Of a stretch of 64,000 nucleotides of DNA, positions 57,242-64,000 are shown piece after piece. The DNA comes from Stappia sp. MMSF_3263 (lineage in GTDB: Bacteria; Pseudomonadota; Alphaproteobacteria; Rhizobiales; Stappiaceae), in the NCBI RefSeq assembly GCF_030733745.1, contig NZ_JASHIK010000014.1, positions 1 to 64,000 on the forward strand. The letters run 5' to 3'. A model generated the notes under the pieces. That model worked only from the letters and a program-made list of their open reading frames with translations, had not been told where the DNA came from and did not search any database. A program made the position numbers and the translations under genes. Within the stretch, counting starts at the first letter, position 1, and the number at the start of each line of letters is the position of its first letter.

Positions 57242-57922
57242 TCAGGCGAGCGCCAGCAGCCCCTCGAGATCGGCAAGCACGGCGACCGGCGGCAGGTCGG
57301 CATATTCGTCGGCCGCACCGGCCCGGTTGATCCACACGCTGCGGAAGCCGAAGGCGGTGGCGCCGGCAATGTCCCAGCGGTTGGACGACTGGAAGGAGAC
57401 CGCTTCGGGATAGATGCGGAAATGATTGGTGACGAGTTCGTAGACGTCCTGCCGCGTCTTGTAGGTCTTCAAGAGGTCGGTGGAGAAGACCTCGTCGAGC
57501 AGGTCGTCGATACCGGCGGCGCGAGCGGCCGATTCCAGCATGGCCGGCGAGCCGTTGGAAAGGATCGCCACCCGGTTGCCGTCGTCCTTCAGCCGCTTCA
57601 GCACCGTCGGCACCTCCTGGTAGCAGTCGAGCTTCCAGTAGGCGTCGAGAAGGCGCTGGCGCAGGCCCGCATCGGTCTTGCCGGTGATCGCCATCGCTGT
57701 GTCGAGCGCCTGTTCGGTCAGGGTCCAGAAGTCGAGATAGCGCCCCATCAGCGCCCGCGTCCACGAATATTCGAGCTGCTTCTCGCGCCAGAGTGCGGAG
57801 AGCCGTGTCGCTTCGGCACCAAGATCGCCGGCGTGCCGGCGCACGGCCGCATGCACGTCGAACAAGGTGCCATAGGCGTCAAAGACATAGGCGGAGACAG
57901 GCTTGGGGCTGGACAGCGACAT
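57242..57922 (-). CDS. (S)-2-haloacid dehalogenase, type II
   Basis: The 226-residue HAD-superfamily enzyme has the nucleophile Asp15 in VFDAYGTLFD, the ILSNGSP motif II and the KTYKTRQDVY Lys of motif III, with SSNRWDIAG as motif IV. Type II dehalogenases hydrolyse short 2-haloalkanoic acids with inversion. The real substrate may differ in this organism. Confidence 0.9.
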   Translation of the reverse strand: MSLSSPKPVSAYVFDAYGTLFDVHAAVRRHAGDLGAEATRLSALWREKQLEYSWTRALMGRYLDFWTLTEQALDTAMAITGKTDAGLRQRLLDAYWKLDCYQEVPTVLKRLKDDGNRVAILSNGSPAMLESAARAAGIDDLLDEVFSTDLLKTYKTRQDVYELVTNHFRIYPEAVSFQSSNRWDIAGATAFGFRSVWINRAGAADEYADLPPVAVLADLEGLLALA

Positions 57923-58103
57923 GGGAAGGCCTTCTCGGAACTGCCGTTTTTTTATTCACCTGCCAAGCAAACAGCCATAACACCTGAAGGTCAATGCTTT
58001 TGTGCAGCGCACAAGAAGCCGCCCCGCCGGAACTCTCCGACAACGCGTCGCCGACCGCCTTGCGAGCACGACTGCCTTGCCGCCCCCGTCCCGCTCGCCG
58101 CGT

Positions 58104-58541
58104 TCACGCCGCGGGCGGCGGCAGCACCATCCGGCCCGTCTCGTCGAGCGGCCAGCCGGGATTGTGGGCCAGTTCCAGCAGGTGGCCGCCCGGAATGCGG
58201 ACATAGCCCGAATAACCGCCCCAGAAGGCTTCTTCCGGCGGCTTGACCGGTTCGGCACCGGCGGCAACCGCCCGGGCGAAGGCCGCGTCCACTTCCGCGC
58301 GCGTGCGTCCGTTCCAGGCAACCGACGTGGCCGGAAAGGCGCCGCCGTCGTCGGCGACGCCCGCGTCATGGGCAAGCGCGCCGCGCCCGAACAAGCCAAG
58401 CGCGCAGGTCCCGCAATCGAAGAAAGCGACCTCGTCGCTGTCGAATTCCGCCGCCCGCCAGCCAAGCCCGTCCTCGAAGAACCGGCGCGCCGCCGCCACG
58501 TCCGGAACGCCGAGCGTCACCAGTGTCAGTCTCTGTTCCAT
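58104..58541 (-). CDS. VOC family protein (glyoxalase/bleomycin-resistance fold)
   Basis: The 145-residue protein has the VOC beta-alpha-beta-beta-beta repeats: LTLVTLGVPDVAAARRFFED at the start and GYVRIPGGHLLELAHN at the end. The metal-ligand pattern is partly present (Glu in LLELAHN). The function could be dioxygenase, isomerase or antibiotic binding. The ATG at 58541 lies 110 bp from an SOS box, so it may be LexA-controlled. Confidence 0.87.
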   Translation of the reverse strand: MEQRLTLVTLGVPDVAAARRFFEDGLGWRAAEFDSDEVAFFDCGTCALGLFGRGALAHDAGVADDGGAFPATSVAWNGRTRAEVDAAFARAVAAGAEPVKPPEEAFWGGYSGYVRIPGGHLLELAHNPGWPLDETGRMVLPPPAA

Positions 58542-58651
58542 CGCATCTTCTCCATCGTGTTTTCCGCGGCGTGCTTTTCCCTGCAAGGAACCGCAGGCAA
58601 ACATCGCCCCCCGCCGCCGTCACCCGGCCCGTTCAGTCTCGCCCATGAATG

Positions 58652-58666
58652 GAACATAAAGAGAAC
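58652..58666 (-). promoter_or_regulatory. Candidate LexA (SOS) box
   Basis: GAAC-ATAAAGA-GAAC is a perfect direct repeat GAAC-N7-GAAC (GTTC-N7-GTTC on the minus strand), the alphaproteobacterial LexA box. It stands 111 bp before the VOC gene and 236 bp before the aminotransferase gene. The rest of the 58542-58901 gap holds no gene. Confidence 0.75.
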
Positions 58667-58901
58667 AAAATGTCAGCCTAAATTTTCCGCCCACGGGGCC
58701 GCCGCACTGGCGCGCGCGAAAGAAAAATTCCAAAAAACCGTGAACGGGAACCGAACCGCATCGGCAAACAAGGCTTTGCAGAACAATCCGGTCCTTTTGA
58801 CGCGCATGCCGGCCAAGGTCTTGACCTTCGGGAGCGAAGGGCGTTCGATCCGGTCAATTCGCGCATAACGCCGGACACGCAAAAGGATCGGGGAGATCGA
58901 C

Positions 58902-59759
58902 ATGGCCGAGTGGTCGCAGACCTGGAACTGGATCGAGGGGGAATGGATCGAGGGCAACGCCCCGATCATGGGCACGCGCAGCCACGCGGCCTGGCTCGGC
59001 TCTTCCGTCTTCGACGGCGCGCGTGCCTTCGAGGGTGTCACGCCCGACCTCGACCTGCATTGCCAGCGGCTCAACGATTCGGCGCTCGCGCTCGGCCTCA
59101 AGCCGGTGATGAAGGCCGGCGAGATGATGGAGCTGACGCAGGACGGCCTGTCGAGGTTCGCTCCCGGCACGCCCGTCTACATCAAGCCGATGTATTGGGG
59201 CGAGGGCGAGGGCATCGGCACCATCGCCGCCGATCCGGAGACGACGCGTTTCGCGCTCTGCCTGTTCGAGGCGGGGCTGGCACCGAAGGACGCGGCGATC
59301 ACGCTGACGCTCTCCCCCTTCCGCCGCCCGACGCTGGAGACCATGCCCGTCAATGCCAAGGCCGGCTGCCTCTATCCCAACAACGCACGTGCCATCGTCG
59401 AGGCCAAGTCGCGCGGCTTCGACAATGCCATCGTGCTCGACATGCTCGGCAACGTCGCCGAACTGACAACGGCCAACGTGTTCATGGTCAAGGACGGCGC
59501 GGTGCACACGCCCGCCTGGAACGGCACGTTCCTCAACGGGATCACCCGCCAGCGCATCATCCGGCTGCTGCGCGATGCCGGCACCCAGGTCCATGAGCGC
59601 ACGCTCGGCTATGGCGACTTCCTCGACGCCGACGAGATCTTCTCCTCGGGCAACTACAACAAGGTGGTGCCGGTGAAGCGGATCGAGGATCGCGAGTTGC
59701 AGCCCGGGCCGGTTGCCGCCCGCGCCCGCGATCTCTACTGGGCCTATGCCCACGGCTGA
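58902..59759 (+). CDS. ilvE: Branched-chain amino-acid aminotransferase (class IV)
   Basis: The 285-residue PLP enzyme has the class IV fold. The catalytic Lys lies in NAKAGCLYPNN (about residue 150), and the phosphate-binding stretches ELTTANVF and GTFLNGITRQRIIRLL are present. It transfers amino groups in Leu, Ile and Val synthesis or breakdown. It is close to D-amino-acid transaminases, so the specificity is inferred. GGGGAG precedes the ATG; the gene ends in a strong terminator. Confidence 0.9.
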   Translation: MAEWSQTWNWIEGEWIEGNAPIMGTRSHAAWLGSSVFDGARAFEGVTPDLDLHCQRLNDSALALGLKPVMKAGEMMELTQDGLSRFAPGTPVYIKPMYWGEGEGIGTIAADPETTRFALCLFEAGLAPKDAAITLTLSPFRRPTLETMPVNAKAGCLYPNNARAIVEAKSRGFDNAIVLDMLGNVAELTTANVFMVKDGAVHTPAWNGTFLNGITRQRIIRLLRDAGTQVHERTLGYGDFLDADEIFSSGNYNKVVPVKRIEDRELQPGPVAARARDLYWAYAHG

Positions 59760-59782
59760 GCCGGGGACATGCCTGCCTGACG

Positions 59783-59818
59783 GGCCGCGGACCGGAAGAC
59801 CGGCCCGCGGCCTTTTTT
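59783..59818 (+). terminator. Rho-independent terminator of ilvE
   Basis: GGCCGCGG (59783-59790) pairs with CCGCGGCC (59805-59812); the upper part CCGG-AAGA-CCGG continues the stem after one mismatch. Six T's follow. Its last T belongs to the stop codon of the convergent large gene. Confidence 0.92.
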
Positions 59819-62800
59819 CATGGGGCGATGTTGCTGTCGCTGGCCGACCCAGGCAATTGCCTCAGGATCATCTGATCGGCGATTTTATGGTCCTCCACCA
59901 GCATGAATGCCGTCGACAGGATCCTGGCCAGCATCCGGTCATCCTCGATGGGCATGGAGAGACCGGCCAGCGCCTTGCTCGAAGGCGTGGGCAGGAGGCA
60001 AAGATGGGTCAAGCTGGGCATCATCAGCACACTGCCCGAGGCAACATGGATCCGGTAGCCGTGCCGGTTGCCCCGGACCTCCAGAAACGAACCGTCGAAG
60101 CTCAGGCGATCGGAGATCTTCAGCCCCGGCGCCACCTGCTTCAGGGTTGTCATGCGCGTTTTCGCCAGCGTCGAAAGATCGCCCAATGCGGCGCTTTGCC
60201 AATAACGCGCGCCCTCGCTGCTGTGCCAGGCATTGGGATGCTCGCCGCCCCGGCCGCCATCAAGCCACGCGGGATCTTGCGCGACGCTTGCAACGCTGAC
60301 GAAAAGATCACAGTGACGCATGATCTCGGAGAAGATCAGGGGCGGGACATCCGCAAGCCTCATCGCCTCGTCGCGGCAGGCCGGTTCTCCCTTGCCGCTC
60401 GCCCCCGCCCCGGCAGGGTCAGCTTCGCTCGGGAGCCTGTAGAAACGAACCTGATCCGTCGAGATGTAGATATAAGCTTGGGATTCCGTGACCGGCGGGT
60501 CATCCCCCCCGGCTCCGCGCGTCCAGAACTCGGCGGCAATACCGTATGGCTTGAGAACGATCCGTGTGGGCTCGTTGTTGGGAACATCGGCCCAGATCCG
60601 ATGCGTGACCGACCAGCCGTTGAGACGTGCCAGCGTCATCATCTGGTGCTGCTTGACGATGTGCCCGGCGAAGCGGTTGGAGTAAACACCCGCATCACGC
60701 TCGCCGTCGGTGAGAAGATAGACTTCCCGGTGCGCCTGCCTGAACGGCTGCGCAATGCCGAGACCTGCAAGACGTTGCCGCCAGGCGTCGACAACCTCGC
60801 CCGGTTCGCCGATCGGATGCCAAAGCCGAACGACATCCTGCGGCTCGCGGCGGATGTCGCGCCCGTCGATGCCGACAAGCCGGCCGTCAACGAGCATTCC
60901 GGAAACTTCACGTCCAGCTTGGCCGACCGACCAGATCAGCCTGCAGGCAACAAGAGACAGCAGAGGGTGGTCGACAATGCGCTCATGCCATTGCGAGACC
61001 GTCCATGACCGATCGTCCAACCACATTCGCTCGAACCGCAGGGCCTGGGTCTGCAGATCCGCCTCGATCTCCTTCGCAAGGAGACGGATGTCCTTCAATT
61101 CTCCCTTGAGGTCCTTGAGGTGGGCGGGAACCGAGACCGTCGTTTGTCCGTTGGACTTGCGAAAGCCGATACCCACCGAGCGCGCGCCCTCGACGGTGAG
61201 CTCTGCGACATCTCCCTGCGTCCCGAGCGCAACGGAAAGGCGTCCCTCTTCCAGCCCATGATCAGGCACCGAAAGGTCGTCGAGTTCACCGCGCGTCACG
61301 CCAGCCTTCGCCGCCGCCTCGTCGAGGGCGTCGTTGATGAGGCGTTTCACCGACGGATACTTGATGCGTGACAGGAGACGCGCGAGATAGCCGACGCCTG
61401 CCCCGTCGGGCCGGTTGATCAGCGCCCAGAGACAGGAGTTGCCAAGCCTTCTGTCCCGAATGCCAACGCCGGGGATCGTCTTGAAACAGTGCTTCTCGGC
61501 GTATCGGGACAGCGCCGGCCCGATTTTTTCCGATGGCAGATCAAGCGAGCAATGGATCAGCGCGCGCGGCACGCTGTCGGAGGCCATGTTGACCGGCCGA
61601 TGATCGTAGTCACGCTGCGTCAGGCCTGAATCCACCGGCCGGAACGCCTCAAGGACGCCGAGCACCAGCTCCATCCTGCGGTTCGCATCCAGCGGCGTCA
61701 GTATCTCCCGTGCTTCCTGGAGCCACGCCGCCGGCGGTTTGCTCTTGCCTTCAAGTTTGCGCGCATGACGATGAAAACGGGACCACAGGCCCTTCACGTC
61801 TTCCGGCAATGCGTTGACGAAACCTGCCCGCGCACGCAGCGAAGCCAGAAACTCCCGGTACTGACCAGAAGTTGAAATATGGCGGTGTTTCTGTTTCGCC
61901 CAGTAGAGGCTTCTGCGTGTGGCATCGATCGCTTGCCTGGCCTCCCGCGACATGCGGAAGAGTTCCTGGCAATGTTCCCTCTCGAAGGTCTCGTATTCCT
62001 CGCAAGCAGCCTCGTAGAGGCTCCGTCGCTCGGCGTTCTCGGTCTGCGCATCCGCGTCGCGGGCCAGCAACCGATCAAGGAACGCCAGGTGGCTGCCGGA
62101 TGCCTTCCTTCGGTCGGAAAGATCTTCATAGAAGGCATGAAGCTCCGGCATCCAGTCGTGGAATGGCACACCGACGGCCGGCGGGTCGACAGTTTCCTCT
62201 TCCTGCGAGACAGGAACCGCGCCGGGAAGCACGACAAGCGTATCGCCCTGACCTGAAACAGATTGATCAAGCCGCTCGCTGATCTCGTCGTTCAGAGTGC
62301 CGAGCAAATCACCGAGCCTGCGCGATGCAGCCGAACAGTACTTCTTCACACTTCGATGTTCAGTCCTTATATTCAGATCATCAACGGAGTTGATAAGTTT
62401 CTCGATTTCATTCCTGACACGAACAGTGTTTGTTCTTTTTGCCTCGGCGCCGATTAGCTGAAGCATGCGCAGGGAACTGTAGGGCGAATGACCGTTCCCG
62501 CTCTGGATAGAGATAGCCGCGACAAGCTCGTCCTCGGTCAACTCGATCTTGCGCTTCACGACGACTTCCGTGATTTTTTCGAGTTGTGTCTCATACCGGT
62601 AGCCCAATCCATAGCGACTCAAATCCGGGAAGTCGGCCGGGTCGAAGGAGACCGGCCCCGGAGCCGCAGCCGGATCAAGGCCGAATGCATACCCTTGGCT
62701 CAATCTCAAGAACATGAAAGTACGAATACAATCCATGAGAAGATGCCCGCGTTCCGACGCGGAGATGTCGAGGATCCGGAGCGTTTCTGGATCTTCCTTG

Positions 62801-63684
62801 ATGAAGGCATCCAGATGGTGATCGTAGGCCTTGTGCTTGCGCAAGATTTCCCAGAAACACGCCAGGCGCGGGCCTGATACCTTAAGCAGCGACTGCCATT
62901 TGCGCTCCTCGAACTCGGCATCCGCACGAACCTGCCGGAGAATGCTGTGCCGATCCGGGTCCTCGCCGAGATGGCGAGCCAATGACCTTACCAGCTCCGG
63001 CAGCCCGTCTCTCTCGTGCTTACCCTTGTTCGGCGCCGCATCGAGATCGAGATAGAGAGCTGCCAGTTGCTCGAGATGGCGGGCCTCGCCCATGACCGGC
63101 GCAAGATCGAGAACACGGGCAAGGTGACCGGCAAGATCCCAGAAATGGTTGCTTATGGAACCTGTTCCCGCGACCCCCTTCAACGACCTGGCCAGGATGG
63201 CGATCTGCGCCTCGCCAAATATCCAGCTCGTTTCCTTACAGGAGAAATTCAAGATACGGCGCAGATCACTGTTGAATATTTCCAGTATTTTCGGGTCTCT
63301 ACCGAAGTTATTTTCAAAAACTTCAGCAAAATCTGGATCACCAATGATGTGACGACAGTTTTGGAGAAACTTGAAACGACGGGCCAGTTCGGTCGCCAGT
63401 TGCGTCCCTTCGGCTTGCGAAAGAGCCCGCAGTTCGTCGCGCAGGATCTTTTCCTCACTCCCGCGCAAGTAATCCGTGTCTCCGTCACGGAACCGCCTGT
63501 GCACGCGCTGATCGAACAGACGATGAAAGGGCGCGATGGATTGCCGCGCAAGAGCGTCGAAATCCGTCCTGTCGGGCGGCACGGTCACATCCCATTCATC
63601 GAGGCTGGCGATCTTTCGTTCGGCCCCGAAATTGGCCTTGATGACATTGCCAGCAGCGGCCTTGAAAATATCGAGGAATGACAT
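59818..63684 (-). CDS. DUF4132 family protein with C-terminal DUF7737-like domain
   Basis: The 1288-residue protein has a long helical N-terminal region (about 1-860) without recognised motifs, a DUF4132 core (about 880-1080; HPLLSLVACRLIWSVGQAG, QPFRQAHREVYLLT, FAGHIVKQHQMMTLARLNGW) and a C-terminal domain (about 1115-1285; FSEIMRHCDLFVSVASV, SFDGSFLEVRGNRHGYRIH). DUF4132 occurs in E. coli MolR/YehI; its biochemical role is unknown. No signal peptide or membrane segment is visible. GGAG supports the ATG at 63684. The gene has visibly lower GC than its neighbours, hinting at recent acquisition. Confidence 0.82.
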   Translation of the reverse strand: MSFLDIFKAAAGNVIKANFGAERKIASLDEWDVTVPPDRTDFDALARQSIAPFHRLFDQRVHRRFRDGDTDYLRGSEEKILRDELRALSQAEGTQLATELARRFKFLQNCRHIIGDPDFAEVFENNFGRDPKILEIFNSDLRRILNFSCKETSWIFGEAQIAILARSLKGVAGTGSISNHFWDLAGHLARVLDLAPVMGEARHLEQLAALYLDLDAAPNKGKHERDGLPELVRSLARHLGEDPDRHSILRQVRADAEFEERKWQSLLKVSGPRLACFWEILRKHKAYDHHLDAFIKEDPETLRILDISASERGHLLMDCIRTFMFLRLSQGYAFGLDPAAAPGPVSFDPADFPDLSRYGLGYRYETQLEKITEVVVKRKIELTEDELVAAISIQSGNGHSPYSSLRMLQLIGAEAKRTNTVRVRNEIEKLINSVDDLNIRTEHRSVKKYCSAASRRLGDLLGTLNDEISERLDQSVSGQGDTLVVLPGAVPVSQEEETVDPPAVGVPFHDWMPELHAFYEDLSDRRKASGSHLAFLDRLLARDADAQTENAERRSLYEAACEEYETFEREHCQELFRMSREARQAIDATRRSLYWAKQKHRHISTSGQYREFLASLRARAGFVNALPEDVKGLWSRFHRHARKLEGKSKPPAAWLQEAREILTPLDANRRMELVLGVLEAFRPVDSGLTQRDYDHRPVNMASDSVPRALIHCSLDLPSEKIGPALSRYAEKHCFKTIPGVGIRDRRLGNSCLWALINRPDGAGVGYLARLLSRIKYPSVKRLINDALDEAAAKAGVTRGELDDLSVPDHGLEEGRLSVALGTQGDVAELTVEGARSVGIGFRKSNGQTTVSVPAHLKDLKGELKDIRLLAKEIEADLQTQALRFERMWLDDRSWTVSQWHERIVDHPLLSLVACRLIWSVGQAGREVSGMLVDGRLVGIDGRDIRREPQDVVRLWHPIGEPGEVVDAWRQRLAGLGIAQPFRQAHREVYLLTDGERDAGVYSNRFAGHIVKQHQMMTLARLNGWSVTHRIWADVPNNEPTRIVLKPYGIAAEFWTRGAGGDDPPVTESQAYIYISTDQVRFYRLPSEADPAGAGASGKGEPACRDEAMRLADVPPLIFSEIMRHCDLFVSVASVAQDPAWLDGGRGGEHPNAWHSSEGARYWQSAALGDLSTLAKTRMTTLKQVAPGLKISDRLSFDGSFLEVRGNRHGYRIHVASGSVLMMPSLTHLCLLPTPSSKALAGLSMPIEDDRMLARILSTAFMLVEDHKIADQMILRQLPGSASDSNIAP

Positions 63685-64000
63685 GCTGATCTCCGGCAAT
63701 GAAAGCAAGACGGGAGCGTGGTGACGCTCTGTATGTGCGTGAGCAGGACAACTTCATGGCTGTCGGCTTCATGACGACCCGTCGGATGTCCTGCCGCCGT
63801 GCGAAGGCGCCCCCCTCCTGCAAGCGCTACAGGAGCGAGCGGCGGGCAAAAGAGCCTGGAAAACTTAAAACTGTCGTTCGGGCGTCGAAACTGCCGATTG
63901 AACAACTGAACCCGCCGCATCCCAACTCAATCTGGAGTCTACCCGGGCCCGTGTTACCGTCTTCCGGTTAAACTTTGGTTGGCCCGGTTCCACAAAAGCT
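63685..64000. other. Window edge, no gene seen
   Basis: The last 316 bases contain the upstream region of the DUF4132 gene. Open frames here (such as 63699-63971 on the plus strand) have no family features. The segment 63845-63960 is relatively AT-rich. A gene may begin just beyond the window. Confidence 0.4.

Noticed and set aside
59713-61008. 431-residue plus-strand frame over the 3' part of the DUF4132 gene
   Set aside because: Antisense to conserved DUF4132 motifs and overlaps the ilvE terminator.
63699-63971. 90-residue plus-strand frame at the window end
   Set aside because: Basic, low-complexity, no ribosome-binding site and no family; likely chance.

Overview
The window is high-GC DNA (about two thirds G+C by eye) from an alphaproteobacterium, most likely order Hyphomicrobiales. 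The gene content supports this: a MucR/Ros regulator, a very large growth-pole-ring (GPR/RgsE)-like repeat protein, a stand-alone DnaA domain IV protein beside a DUF6456 gene, DUF1491, DUF2336 and DUF5330 genes, a ClpS2-type adaptor away from clpA, and an SOS box of the alphaproteobacterial form GAAC-N7-GAAC. A Stappiaceae-like marine or soil bacterium is my inference and is not proven. I saw no rRNA, tRNA, prophage, insertion sequence or CRISPR array.

Layout. 0-2.5 kb: a TetR regulator behind a double inverted-repeat operator, then YciI, PaiB-type and LysE-type genes. 2.5-3.7 kb: two copies of a palindromic repeat of about 283 bp flank a GIY-YIG nuclease gene. 3.8-7 kb: a minus-strand operon of a DivJ/PleC-like histidine kinase, a membrane-anchored peptidoglycan-binding protein and DUF1491. 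7.3-10.4 kb: DUF5330, a three-hairpin intergenic element, sufE, DUF6456 and the DnaA-like gene. 10.3-17 kb: an iron-type ABC importer whose ATPase is separated from the permease and binding protein by DUF2336 and a lipoprotein gene. 17-23.7 kb: mucR and a complete overlapping mrpABCDEFG Na+/H+ antiporter operon. 24-30 kb: msrB and the 1763-residue GPR-like gene. 30-32.5 kb: an orphan Hpt protein, a [2Fe-2S] ferredoxin and an AraC-GyrI regulator.

32.7-39.7 kb looks more accessory: a TPR protein with exact 42-residue repeats paired with a membrane protein, a cysteine-rich knottin-like protein, an electrophile-type SnoaL/MerR/carboxymuconolactone-decarboxylase operon with a classic 19-bp-spacer MerR promoter, a PrlF-YhaV toxin-antitoxin pair with a palindromic operator, and an HNH nuclease resembling type IV restriction enzymes. 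39.8-59.8 kb returns to ordinary chromosomal genes: uvrB, a methyltransferase, a GAF-GGDEF cyclase, a secreted PAAR-like protein, a HerA-like ATPase, an M20 peptidase, LOG, clpS, an S9 oligopeptidase, hydrolases, sodB, a haloacid dehalogenase, a VOC protein behind an SOS box, and a branched-chain aminotransferase. The window ends with a large DUF4132-type protein of lower GC.

Functional themes are polar growth and cell-cycle signalling (histidine kinase, Hpt, GPR-like, DnaA-like), ion and redox homeostasis (Mrp, MsrB, SodB, SufE, ferredoxin), and a small defence/stress island. The least explained items are the TPR/membrane pair, the knottin-like protein, the signal-peptide PAAR protein, the GIY-YIG/repeat unit and the DUF4132 protein.
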